Assembly: GCA_020445745.1 (NCBI GenBank)
Contig: JAGRGB010000071.1
Coordinates: 1 to 47,099, forward strand
Origin: Rhodocyclaceae bacterium
GTDB lineage: Bacteria > Pseudomonadota > Gammaproteobacteria > Burkholderiales > Rhodocyclaceae
Direction: 5' to 3'
DNA length: 47,099 nucleotides
The stretch's first letter is position 1. Every line of letters starts with the position of its first letter. The notes below the pieces were generated by a model that was given only the letters and a program-made list of their open reading frames with translations, did not search any database and was not told where the DNA came from. Below are positions 32,064-40,765 of the stretch, piece by piece. A program made the position numbers and the translations under genes.

Positions 32064-34100
32064 ATGACCAATCCCCTGCTCGACTTTTCCAGCCTGCCGC
32101 GATTCGACCTGATCAAGCCCGAACATGTCGCGCCGGGCGTCTCCCGGGTCCTCGAATCCCTGCGCGACCTGGTCGGCGAACTGCAACGACTGCCCCAGCC
32201 CGGATGGGACAACTTCGTCGCGCCGCTCGAGGCCGCCGGCGAGTCCCTCGACCGCGCATGGGGCGTGGTCGCCCACATGCACGGCGTGATGGACCTGCCG
32301 GAGTGGCGTGACGCCTACAACGGCATGCTGCCGGAGGTCACCCGCTTCTACGCCGAGCTCGGCCAGAACCTGGCGCTCTTCGGGCAGTACCGCAAGATTC
32401 GCGACGGTGACGAGTTCGCGACCCTGAACCCCGCGCGCCAGCGCATCATCGATAACGCGATCCGCGACTTCCGGCTGTCCGGAGCCGAACTCGACGACCA
32501 GCACAAGCCGCGTTTCCAGGCTATCCAGGAGCGCCTTTCCGCCCTCGCCGCGAAATTTTCCGAGAACCTGCTCGACGCCACCAACGCCCACGCCGAATGG
32601 ATCGACGACGAGGCCGGGCTCGCCGGCCTGCCTGCCGACGTCGTCGCCGCTGCGCGCGCCGCGGCCGCGAAGGGCGGCAGGTCCGGCTGGAAATTCACGC
32701 TGCACATGCCGTCCTACCTGCCGGTCATGCAGTACGCCGACAATCGCGAATTGCGCGCGCGGCTGTATCGCGCCTACGGCACCCGCGCCGCGGAGTCCGG
32801 CAAACCCGAATGGGACAACAGCGCGAACATCCGCGAGATCCTCGAACTGCGCGCCGAAGAGGCCCACATGCTCGGCTACGGCAACTACGCCGAGGTGTCG
32901 CTGGTCCCGAAGATGGCGGAATCGCCCGCCCAGGCGCTCGATTTCCTGCATGACCTGGCACGCCGTGCCAAGCCTTTCGCCGAACGCGACCTCGCCGAGC
33001 TGCAGCAATTCGCGGCCGCCGAACTCGGCCTCGACAGGCTCGAGCCGTGGGATGCGGCGTGGGCCTCGGAGAAACTCAAGCACGCGCGCTACGATTTCTC
33101 CAACGAGGTGGTCCGCCAGTATCTTCCGGAAGCCAAGGTCCTGGAGGGGCTGTTCGGCGTCATCGAGCGGCTCTACGGCGTCGCCATCGAGCGCGACCAG
33201 ACCTCGACCTGGCACCCCGATGTGCGCTTCTTCCGCATCCAGCGCGGCGGCGAACTGGTCGGTCAGTTCTTCCTCGACCTGTACGCCCGAGAAACCAAGC
33301 GCGGCGGCGCATGGATGGGCGAGCTGCTCAACCGGCGCAAGGGCGGAATGCAGGCGCCGGTCGCCTATCTGGTATGCAACTTCACGCCGCCGGTCGGCGA
33401 CCAGCCGGCTCGCTTCACCCATGACGAGGTCATCACCCTGTTCCACGAATGCGGCCACGGCCTGCATCACCTGCTGACCCGGGTCGACGAGCCGGCAGTG
33501 TCCGGCATCCATGGCGTCGAGTGGGACGCGGTCGAGCTGCCCAGCCAGTTCATGGAAAACTTCTGCTGGGAATGGGACGTGCTCCGTGACATGAGCGCCC
33601 ATTCGACCACCGGCGAGGCGCTGCCGCGGGCGCTGTTCGAGCGGATGATCGCCGCGAAGAATTTCCAGAGCGGCATGCAGACGGTTCGCCAGCTCGAATT
33701 CGCGCTGTTCGACCTGATGCTCCACAGCGATGCCGACGGCAAGAGCGACGTGATGGCGCTGATCCGCCGGGTCCGTGACGAGGTGGCGGTGATCCATCCT
33801 CCGGAGTGGCATCGCTTCCCCCACAGCTTCAGTCACATCTTCGCCGGCGGCTACGCCGCAGGCTACTACAGCTACAAGTGGGCCGAAGTGCTTTCCGCCG
33901 ACGCCTTCGCGGCCTTCGAGGAAGCCGCCGAGCGGTCCGGCTCGGTGCTCGACCGGGCCACCGGGGAACGCTTCTGGAGCGAGATCCTCGCGGTCGGCGG
34001 CAGCCGGCCGGCCATCGAGTCATTCCGCGCGTTCCGCGGGAGGGATCCGGAGCCGGACGCATTGCTGCGGCATAGTGGGATGCTCGCCGAGGCCGCCTGA
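32064..34100 (+). CDS. prlC: Oligopeptidase A (M3 family metallopeptidase)
   Basis: PrlC is a cytoplasmic zinc peptidase that degrades signal peptides and other short peptides. The 678-aa protein has the zinc motif HECGH near residue 461 (TLFHECGHGLHHLLT), then the third ligand region GVEWDAVELPSQFMENFCW, and the M3 end motif FSHIFAGGYAAGYYSYKWAE. The length matches OpdA of enterics (about 680). ATG at 32064 gives a normal N-terminus. Confidence 0.96.
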   Translation: MTNPLLDFSSLPRFDLIKPEHVAPGVSRVLESLRDLVGELQRLPQPGWDNFVAPLEAAGESLDRAWGVVAHMHGVMDLPEWRDAYNGMLPEVTRFYAELGQNLALFGQYRKIRDGDEFATLNPARQRIIDNAIRDFRLSGAELDDQHKPRFQAIQERLSALAAKFSENLLDATNAHAEWIDDEAGLAGLPADVVAAARAAAAKGGRSGWKFTLHMPSYLPVMQYADNRELRARLYRAYGTRAAESGKPEWDNSANIREILELRAEEAHMLGYGNYAEVSLVPKMAESPAQALDFLHDLARRAKPFAERDLAELQQFAAAELGLDRLEPWDAAWASEKLKHARYDFSNEVVRQYLPEAKVLEGLFGVIERLYGVAIERDQTSTWHPDVRFFRIQRGGELVGQFFLDLYARETKRGGAWMGELLNRRKGGMQAPVAYLVCNFTPPVGDQPARFTHDEVITLFHECGHGLHHLLTRVDEPAVSGIHGVEWDAVELPSQFMENFCWEWDVLRDMSAHSTTGEALPRALFERMIAAKNFQSGMQTVRQLEFALFDLMLHSDADGKSDVMALIRRVRDEVAVIHPPEWHRFPHSFSHIFAGGYAAGYYSYKWAEVLSADAFAAFEEAAERSGSVLDRATGERFWSEILAVGGSRPAIESFRAFRGRDPEPDALLRHSGMLAEAA

Positions 34101-34143
34101 ACCCATTGCGGGCGCGCGACGGCACCCCCTGTGGAGAACAGCC

Positions 34144-34605
34144 ATGCGTTCGCTGATCCTTGCCGCCCTGCTGCTGAGTTCCGTCGCGCAGGCCCAGACC
34201 TATGTTTGGACCGACGAGAGCGGCCGCAAGCACTACTCCGACCTCCCGCCGCCGCCGTCGGTGCAGCACCAGCAGCGGCGCTTCGGTCCCAACGGCGCGA
34301 CGCAGGCGGTGCCCTATCGGGTGCGCGAGGCGGCCCGCAGCCATCCGGTCACCCTCTACACCGGCGAGTCGTGTCCGCTGTGCGAGAACGCCCGCAAGAT
34401 GCTGTCGGCCCGTGGCGTGCCGTTCACCGAGAAGAAGGTCGCGACCCGGGAAGAGTTCGATGCCCTGACCGAGCGCTTCAACGGCAACGGCATGGTGCCG
34501 TCGATCGAGGTCGGCCGCGAGAAGTATTCCGGCTTCACCGACGAGCGCTGGCATGCGATGCTCGACGACGCGGGCTATCCGCGGGATCTCAAGGGTCTGC
34601 AGTAG
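34144..34605 (+). CDS. Secreted DUF4124 / glutaredoxin-like protein
   Basis: The 153-aa protein has a signal peptide (MRSLILAALLLSSVAQA, residues 1-17). A short DUF4124 segment follows (YVWTDESGRKHYSDLPPPP, about 20-38), then a glutaredoxin-like fold with a CPLC active site at residues 77-80 (VTLYTGESCPLCENAR) and MVPSIEVGREKYSGF. The CxxC and the GMVPS cis-proline region are as in glutaredoxins. A periplasmic thiol-disulfide role is inferred, with substrate unknown. It follows prlC by 43 bp and may be co-transcribed. Confidence 0.84.
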   Translation: MRSLILAALLLSSVAQAQTYVWTDESGRKHYSDLPPPPSVQHQQRRFGPNGATQAVPYRVREAARSHPVTLYTGESCPLCENARKMLSARGVPFTEKKVATREEFDALTERFNGNGMVPSIEVGREKYSGFTDERWHAMLDDAGYPRDLKGLQ

Positions 34606-34670
34606 CGCGCGCGACGCTCCGGCCGCAGATCTGCGAGCCGCAGGCTGCGTTTCGTCCGAAGGAGACGACC

Positions 34671-35027
34671 TTGGCCTACGACGAACACCTCGCCGACCGC
34701 ATTCGCCGGCAGCTGTCCCTGCGCGGCCAGCCGTTCGAGGAGAAGCGGATGATGGGCGGCCTGTGCTTCATGGTCGACGACAAGATGTGCCTCGGAATCA
34801 CCGGCGACCGCCTGATGGCACGCACCGACCCCGAGGACTACGCCAGACTGCTGACGCTGCCGGGCGCCCGCGAGATGGATTTCACCGGCCGGCCAATGAA
34901 GGGCTTCCTGTTCGTCGCGCCGGAGGGCATCGTGCACGACGACGATCTGGCGGCCTGGGTCGAGCGCTGTCTCGACTACAACCCCCGCGCCAGGCGATCG
35001 GCGCGGCGGAGCAAACGGCGACCCTGA
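34671..35027 (+). CDS. TfoX/Sxy N-terminal domain protein
   Basis: The 118-aa protein is a single TfoX-N domain (EEKRMMGGLCFMVDDKMCLG, then MDFTGRPMKGFLFVAPEGI) with a basic tail. TfoX/Sxy proteins regulate competence in gammaproteobacteria, but single-domain members of this kind are widespread and mostly uncharacterised. TTG at 34671 is chosen because AAGGAG lies six bases upstream and the domain begins at once. It follows the glutaredoxin-like gene by 65 bp. Confidence 0.82.
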   Translation: MAYDEHLADRIRRQLSLRGQPFEEKRMMGGLCFMVDDKMCLGITGDRLMARTDPEDYARLLTLPGAREMDFTGRPMKGFLFVAPEGIVHDDDLAAWVERCLDYNPRARRSARRSKRRP

Positions 35028-35596
35028 ATCCCGGGTACCTGGCGGGGCGCCATCGCGTGCACCGCCTACCGCCGGACGCGGGGGTGAACTGGGCCACTCC
35101 ACCCATTCGCGGGAAATTTTCCCCAGATTCTGAAATGCGGGCCCCAATCCCCTCCCCGGTCGCGCCGATCGCCGTTGGTGGCCACATTTCGACCGACTCG
35201 GTCGGACGTTCGCCCTTCAGCCGCCGACCGGATTCCGTCCGCCGTCCGCCACGAGCCCGCCAAGGACTTCGGCAGCAATTCGCAAGCGCTTGTTCACACG
35301 AACTTTTTGAAATATCTCGCGGGAAAGGGGAGCGCCCGAACAAGACCGATCGGCCCTCCGCGGGGCGTGGCGCGCGCGATTCCCGCATCCGGCGGGCGCC
35401 GATCCACGTAGACATGGCGAGAGGCGTAGGCGCCGCCCGCATCGTGGTGCACCTTCACATGAAGAGGCCCTCCCGCATTGATTTGTCAGACATGTCCGAT
35501 AAAGCGCCGCAGCAACCGGATTTCCGGTACGCAAGTTGCTCGGTATCGGTCGACAGGGCGGCCCGCAGGGCAGTCCGCGAGGACGAGGAGTACGAC
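35028..35596. other. 569-bp stretch without a recognised gene
   Basis: Open frames here are in-frame extensions or shadows of neighbours and show no family features. Visible structure includes short perfect dyads such as GGGAAATTTTCCC (near 35110) and a 22-bp palindrome near the right end, listed separately. The right part probably holds the promoter of the 108-aa gene. Confidence 0.6.
35482..35503. promoter_or_regulatory. 22-bp imperfect palindrome upstream of the 108-aa gene, candidate operator
   Basis: It is centred on the perfect core GACATGTC (35489-35496), with flanks TTTGTCA and CGATAAA. Of 22 positions, 18 agree with the reverse complement. It is 94 bp before the ATG at 35597, in a gap without coding signals. 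A dimeric repressor or activator site is the natural reading; the family of the regulator is unknown. Confidence 0.5.
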
Positions 35597-35923
35597 ATGA
35601 ATGCGAACACCGCCAGCCAGCAGCTCAGGGACGAAAATGCCCGTTACGCCGGCACCGGGGGTGTCAGCGCGGGCAACACGCATCTCGGCTTCCGCCCGGC
35701 CTTCCGCGACCGCCTGACGGCGCGGGTCTATCCGTCGTGCTTTGCGGACGGCCGCGCCGCGCCCTTCCATCTGGTGGACGGCCTGCCGCCCGAGGTCGTC
35801 GAGGGCCGGGATGCCGCCGGCCATGTCACGCGGATCAAGGCCAGCCTCGAGTCGGGCTTTCTCCGCATGGGGCGCTTCTTCACCCGCGCCGAGGCCATCG
35901 CACTGATCGGCGCCGCCCACTGA
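35597..35923 (+). CDS. Conserved-looking 108-aa protein of unknown function
   Basis: The protein has no signal peptide or membrane helix. It includes GGVSAGNTHLGFRPAFRD, VYPSCFADGRAAPFHLVDGL, then VTRIKASLESGFLRMGRFF and TRAEAIALI. The well-formed mixed composition, a GAGGAG site before the ATG, and a typical codon pattern argue that it is real. I have the impression that similar short proteins occur in other betaproteobacteria, but I do not know a function. It is convergent with the sorbosone dehydrogenase-type gene. Confidence 0.72.
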   Translation: MNANTASQQLRDENARYAGTGGVSAGNTHLGFRPAFRDRLTARVYPSCFADGRAAPFHLVDGLPPEVVEGRDAAGHVTRIKASLESGFLRMGRFFTRAEAIALIGAAH

Positions 35924-35984
35924 GCGTGCGCGGCGCCGTCCAGGTCACCGGCGGCGAGCCGGCAGCCACCGCTCCCCGCCGCCG

Positions 35985-37256
35985 TCAAGGCGCCGCATAG
36001 GTCACCCGGTAGATCGCACCGGCGAAGTCGTCGCTGATCAGCAGCGAGCCGTCCTTCATCACCGCGACGTCCACCGGGCGGCCGCGATAGATGCCGTTCT
36101 CGTCGAGCCAGCCCTCGGCAAAGACCTCGGTATGGTCGGCCGTGCCGTCTTCCTTGAGGCTGGTGAACAGGACGCGGGCGCCGACCGGCTGGGTGCGGTT
36201 CCACGAGCCGTGCTGGGCCGAGAAGAGGCCGCCGCGGTACTTCTCGGGAAACATCCGGCCGCTGTAGAAGGTCAGCCCGAGGTCCGCCGCGTGGGCGATC
36301 GTGAGCACCTGGGGATCGCTGATGTTGTCCGGCAGCGGATCGTTGTCGTAGCCGAACTCGGTGATCCTGGTGGTGCCCTGCTTCCACGGGTAGCCGAAGA
36401 ACTGGCCAGGCTCGGTGGCACGGTTGATCTCGCCGTTCGGGATGTCGTCACCCATGCCGTCGGTCTGGTTGTCCGTGAACCACAGGGAGCCGTCGCGGGG
36501 ATTGAACGCCTGGCCGACCGAATTGCGCACGCCGGTCGCAAATACCTCCCGCTGGCTGCCATCGAAGGCATTCATCCGCACGATGCCGCCGATTCCCCAT
36601 TGCTTGTACAGCTCGAGCTTGTCGCGCGGCGGTACGTTGAAGGGCTGGCCGAGGGTCACGTAGAGCATGCCGTCCGGTCCGACCCGGCAGGTACGCGCGC
36701 CATGGTTGAACGACTCCTCCTCTGGCGGAATCAGCTTGCCCTGGCCGACGACTTCGATCACTGCCACATCCGGGCCTTCGTAGAAGAACTCGGCGGCAGG
36801 GAAGTTCAGGATGCGATTGTGCTCGGCGACGATCAGGAAGCCGTCGGGCGTCCAGCACACGCCGTTGGGAACGCTGAACTTCAGCGACGGCGCGAACGAC
36901 TTGACCTCGTCCGCGATACCGTCGCTGTTGCGGTCGGTGACCGCCCACACCGCGGTCTTGCGGGTCCCGACGAACAGCATGTTGGTGCTCGGCGCGACCG
37001 CCATGTGGCGGGCATCGGGCACCACCGCGAAGAGATCGATGCTGAATCCCGGGGGCAGCTTCACCCGCTTGAGGTTTTCGCGGATCGCGTCGGCATTGCG
37101 CCCGCTCTGTTCGACAAGCGGAATGTTCAGGTCGGTGGTCGCGACCTTGAACTGCTTGAGCTTCTCGATGTTGTGCTGTGCCACGGCCGGCAGCGCAGCG
37201 GCACACACCGCGCAAGCCGCCGCGAGCCGCGCCGGGAAGGAGGATCGGATCCGCAT
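35985..37256 (-). CDS. Periplasmic PQQ-dependent sugar (glucose/sorbosone) dehydrogenase-like protein
   Basis: The 423-aa protein has a signal peptide ending LPAVAQ (about residue 26), followed by a beta-propeller. Family segments are MAVAPSTNMLFVGTR, FNHGARTCRVGPDGMLYVTLGQ-type strands (His and Arg expected at the PQQ site), TGVRNSVGQAFNPRDGSLW and YRGGLFSAQHGSWNRT. The family includes soluble glucose and sorbosone dehydrogenases; many members have unknown substrates, so oxidation of a sugar or alcohol in the periplasm is inferred. AGGAGA precedes the ATG at 37256. No PQQ synthesis genes are in this window. Confidence 0.85.
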   Translation of the reverse strand: MRIRSSFPARLAAACAVCAAALPAVAQHNIEKLKQFKVATTDLNIPLVEQSGRNADAIRENLKRVKLPPGFSIDLFAVVPDARHMAVAPSTNMLFVGTRKTAVWAVTDRNSDGIADEVKSFAPSLKFSVPNGVCWTPDGFLIVAEHNRILNFPAAEFFYEGPDVAVIEVVGQGKLIPPEEESFNHGARTCRVGPDGMLYVTLGQPFNVPPRDKLELYKQWGIGGIVRMNAFDGSQREVFATGVRNSVGQAFNPRDGSLWFTDNQTDGMGDDIPNGEINRATEPGQFFGYPWKQGTTRITEFGYDNDPLPDNISDPQVLTIAHAADLGLTFYSGRMFPEKYRGGLFSAQHGSWNRTQPVGARVLFTSLKEDGTADHTEVFAEGWLDENGIYRGRPVDVAVMKDGSLLISDDFAGAIYRVTYAAP

Positions 37257-37592
37257 CGTTGTCTCCTGATGTCAGCCGCGTCGGTGCCGGCGCCGCACCG
37301 ATCGCTTGTCGCCGTGCCCGGTCGATCCACCCGCCCGGGCCGCGCCGGGGCTTCATCGCAGTTCGGGAGGCGCTCGACGACAGCGTCGACCGCGCGCGCC
37401 GCGGCCCTGCCCGGCCCGCGGCACCGGCGTTGCCTCCCGCCCATCCTGTTGTTCGTTCTTCATTCACCCGATGTGGGTGACTTCGTTCTAGGCGAGGACG
37501 ACCGCCAATACAAGGCAGGGAAGCGGCGGCGCGGCAACCCGGGCGGCTTGCCGCCCGCTTTTCGCGGATGCGGCGCGCCGGGTCGCGCGGCT
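37257..37592. other. 336-bp intergenic stretch with a hairpin
   Basis: No gene is supported here. A GC-rich hairpin, CGGGCGG-N4-CCGCCCG (37540-37557), is followed by CTTTT on the plus strand. It lies just beyond the stop of the OmpA-like gene, so it may help end that transcript, although the T-run is on the opposite side. The left part is presumably the leader of the dehydrogenase gene. Confidence 0.5.
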
Positions 37593-38237
37593 TCAGCCGC
37601 CCGATTCGCCGACGTAGATCTCGACGCGGCGATTGCGGGCGCGCCCGCTGGCGGTCTCGTTGCTCGCCACCGGCTGGCGCGAGCCGCGGCCGGCGATCGC
37701 GATGCGGCCGGCATTGACGCCCCGATCCACCAGGAAATCACGGGCGCTGGCGGCGCGCCTGGTGGACAACGGCTCGTTCACGCTGTCGTTGCCGGTGCTG
37801 TCGGTGTGGCCGACGATGCGCACCGTGGTCGCCGGGTTCTGATGCAACGTGTCGGCAAAGCGCGACAGGATCGGCCGCATCTCGGGCCGGATCGCGGCCT
37901 TGCCGACGTCGAACGAGATGTCGCTGGGAATGTCGAGCTTCAACTGGTTGTCCTCGGTGCGGCTGACGCCGACACCGGATCCGGCTGCCGCTTCGGCCAT
38001 CGCCTGGCGCTGCGCCTCCATGCGCTGCGTCCAGATGTAGGCGCCGAGCGCACCGACGCCGGCGCCGATCGCCGCGTCACGGCCGACCTTGTCGCTGCCG
38101 GTGGCGCTGCCGATCACGGCACCACCGACCGCACCGCCTACCGCCCCGATACCGGCGTTGCGCTGGCTCTCGCTCATGTTGGCGCAGGCTGCGAGCCCGA
38201 GCACGACGGCAACGGCGGTGACGGTTCTCTGGGACAT
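37593..38237 (-). CDS. OmpA-family lipoprotein with glycine-zipper segment (YiaD-like)
   Basis: The 214-aa protein has a lipobox LAAC with Cys 18. A glycine-zipper segment follows (NAGIGAVGGAVGGAVIGSAT), then a C-terminal OmpA-like peptidoglycan-binding domain (ISFDVGKAAIRPEMRPIL, VRIVGHTDSTGND, SARDFLVDRGV, GRARNRRVEIYV). It should anchor the outer membrane to the cell wall. AGGAGG lies five bases before the ATG at 38237. It stands alone. Confidence 0.92.
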   Translation of the reverse strand: MSQRTVTAVAVVLGLAACANMSESQRNAGIGAVGGAVGGAVIGSATGSDKVGRDAAIGAGVGALGAYIWTQRMEAQRQAMAEAAAGSGVGVSRTEDNQLKLDIPSDISFDVGKAAIRPEMRPILSRFADTLHQNPATTVRIVGHTDSTGNDSVNEPLSTRRAASARDFLVDRGVNAGRIAIAGRGSRQPVASNETASGRARNRRVEIYVGESGG

Positions 38238-39005
38238 GAAGACCTCCTGTTTGATTCGCAGGAATCCGCGTCGGCTCGCCCCGGAATCCTGCGGTCGGGA
38301 TCGAACTCGGGACGGCGTCCGATGGCCGACCATGCACGGTTGGTTCCGGCGATCGCCGCCGGCGTCGTGGCGCAGGTGCCACTTTGCGGATCGTGACGCG
38401 AGAGCTTGCGCAATCGCCACGGCTGCCTGCAAGCCTCGAGTCGCAAGCATTCGTAACCGGAGGACACGCCGCTCCCCCGGGGCACGGCCGTGCCTCGACC
38501 AGCGGACAACCGGGCGCGATGCCGCGCCAGCGGCGTCATGCACGACATGGCCACGAAACATCTCGAAACGGCTGCGGTCTGAAGGCGGATGCAAACGTGG
38601 GCGTCGTCGCGCCGCCGGGCAAGCGCACATCGGGCCGCCGGATGACGGCGAGCGGCGGTGGCGCGGCACGGTCCCCGCCGCGGATCACGACGCGGCGTCG
38701 ACGGCGAGGTGTCGGCAGCGGTCGATGCCGGGACCTTCGTCCGCAGCCAGGACGACGATTCTGCGCGTCCGCGGAGCGCCGCGCCGCCGGGCGCAGGGAG
38801 GCCGCCCCGAGCGGCTTCCGGGTCATTGCGAAGACCATGGCCGATCGCCGACGGCCTGTGCGACGGCGGCTAGGACATCGGGTCCCGCGGCGAGATGCGC
38901 TTCTGCGCCGAGCGATCGCCAACGACGAAGCGCACTGCCTCGCAGGCGTTCGCGCCGCCCGGCGCGGCGCCAGCGGGGCTGCCCGCCAGCCGGGCGTGCC
39001 GGCCC
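38238..39005. other. 768-bp stretch without a recognised gene
   Basis: Several long frames cross this stretch on both strands, but all are Arg/Ala/Pro-rich with no domain, ribosome site or conserved pattern, as expected from random frames in very GC-rich DNA. It separates two outer-membrane genes on the same strand. I see no repeat, tRNA or clear terminator. It could be a decayed gene. Confidence 0.55.
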
Positions 39006-40361
39006 TCAGAAGGCGTACTGGGCGGAGGCCTGCAGCCGATTGAGGGCGCCCTCGCGGCCGTCTTCCCGCTCGAGTTCCGCGCGGATCAGCTCCAGCCCCA
39101 GCGTGGCCGCCGGCACGGGACTCCACAACAGGTTCGCGTGAACCGAGGCGACTTCCTTGACCGCCGCGCCCGCGCCGTCCGGGTGATCCGCCCGCGCCGC
39201 CGACAGGGCGACCGTGGAACGCAGCGCGTCCGCCCAGAAGTGCCGGTAGGCGAGGATCGCCCCCCACTGGGTATTGAGATGGACCTGCCCCTGCTCGTCG
39301 ATGTCCGCGTCGGCAAACACCGCCTGACCGAGGTAGCGGCCGATCGCATTGCCGCCGATCAGTGAAAACTGCAGGACGTCCTTGCCGAAGGTCGGTACCG
39401 TGCCGTAAAGACCCAGGGCCCCGCCCCATTCGGAATCCTTGGCCGCGACCGCGGTGGCGGTCGCCGGCGCGTCGACCCGCAGGTTGCGGGCCATCACCGC
39501 CACCGCGTACTTGCCGAGCTCCGATTTCAGTTCGAGCTTCGCGACGACGTCGGGCATGCGATCGTCGTCCGCGACCAGCGAACCATAGCTTCCGTCGACG
39601 TTGCGGCGCAGGAAGTTCGCGTCCGGATTCTCGAGGGCGAGCAACCACGCTCCGCCATCGAATTTGCCGGTCCATCGCACCAGCGCCTGCCGGACGAAGG
39701 CTTCGCCCACCGGACCACCGAAATCGAGCGTCTCGGGCAGCGAGGCCGGATCCATGAACGTGCTCCAGGTCTGGCCGGCCGTGAACGATCCGAGGCTGCC
39801 GACCGCGTGGCGCATCCGGATATTGTTCGAATTGGTCGCCAGCTCGTTGCCGTCCGAGCCGAAGAAGTCGAACTCGATGAAGGTCGTCAGGTCGCCGAGG
39901 GACGTCGGCGTATGGGTGCCCAGATTGATCCGCGTCTGGCGCGCATGCAGCTTCAGCTGGCCTTTCTCGTTGTCCTCCGAGCCATCCAGCGGGATCGCCC
40001 GCGGCACCAGCAACTGATCGGCCGCGCTGTTGGCCCCGGCGCTGCGGCTGTTGTAGATCGCGTCGAGCTTCACGTAGCCGCCGAGTTTCACCGACGTCGC
40101 CGATCCCGGCAGGCGGAACGACCCTTTGCTGGCTCCCGCGGTCACGTACTTGTCCGTCGTCCCGCCCGCCCCACCGTCGCGCTGCGCCGATTCGAGGGCG
40201 GCGACCTTGGCCTGCAGCGCCTCTATCTGCGCCTTCAGCTCGGCGAGCGTATCCGCCCGTGCGTTGGCGTGCGACATCGCCAGGAAGGCCGTCGCACAGC
40301 TCCAGGCGATGGATTTGAACCGGCCATGGCGGCGGCAGAGGGTCTCCCCGATCATCTTCAT
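39006..40361 (-). CDS. DcaP-like outer membrane porin
   Basis: The 451-aa protein has a signal peptide (SCATAFLAMSHANARA, cleaved near residue 36). A short coiled coil follows (TLAELKAQIEALQAKVAAL), as in trimeric DcaP porins, then a beta-barrel: GGYVKLDAIYNSRS, TRINLGTHTPT, FIEFDFFG, MRHAVGSLGSFTAGQTWSTF. It ends in SAQYAF with the C-terminal Phe needed for BAM recognition. DcaP of Acinetobacter takes up dicarboxylates; the substrate here is not known. GAGGAGA precedes the ATG at 40361. Confidence 0.9.
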   Translation of the reverse strand: MKMIGETLCRRHGRFKSIAWSCATAFLAMSHANARADTLAELKAQIEALQAKVAALESAQRDGGAGGTTDKYVTAGASKGSFRLPGSATSVKLGGYVKLDAIYNSRSAGANSAADQLLVPRAIPLDGSEDNEKGQLKLHARQTRINLGTHTPTSLGDLTTFIEFDFFGSDGNELATNSNNIRMRHAVGSLGSFTAGQTWSTFMDPASLPETLDFGGPVGEAFVRQALVRWTGKFDGGAWLLALENPDANFLRRNVDGSYGSLVADDDRMPDVVAKLELKSELGKYAVAVMARNLRVDAPATATAVAAKDSEWGGALGLYGTVPTFGKDVLQFSLIGGNAIGRYLGQAVFADADIDEQGQVHLNTQWGAILAYRHFWADALRSTVALSAARADHPDGAGAAVKEVASVHANLLWSPVPAATLGLELIRAELEREDGREGALNRLQASAQYAF

Positions 40362-40765
40362 TCTGGTCTCCTCGAGTCTTCGAAGTTGGCGGCGCAGCCG
40401 ACCGGTTACGCCCGGATTGCCGTGCGGTCGGCGGGGCCGGAATCGCCGTTCGCCGTCGGGTAACCGACGGACCTGCAGCCGAGGATTCGGCGACGAGGCT
40501 CCGCGGGAGCGGATTCGCACGGCGTCGGTGATTCACCGCGCAAACCCGCTCCCGCGCACGACGAGCGCGCCACCGTGGCAGCCGGATGAAGCTTGCCGAT
40601 CGGATCGCGCACAGCAGCCGCAGAGATTAGATAGGCAGCGGCGAATCCACAGCCCCCATTCGGTAGGGCCCGGAGCTGTCGAATCGGGGACTTGCCGCCG
40701 ACCCGGTCCGTATCGGACGTGCGACCGCCTCCCAATCCGGGGGGGCCGGCGCCGCGGGAATCTGG
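40362..40765. other. 404-bp intergenic stretch upstream of the porin gene
   Basis: It holds the porin leader on the left; the right side is downstream of the DUF445 stop. No gene, tRNA or convincing intrinsic terminator is seen. Open frames are low-complexity shadows. Confidence 0.5.

Noticed and set aside
34553-35923. 456-aa frame joining the gap to the 108-aa protein
   Set aside because: Only the last 108 codons follow a ribosome site and look protein-like; the upstream part has random composition.
38384-39043. 219-aa plus-strand open frame in the 768-bp gap
   Set aside because: It is Arg/Ala/Gly/Pro-rich, has no ribosome site or recognisable domain, and runs into the porin gene antisense; typical of chance frames at this GC content.
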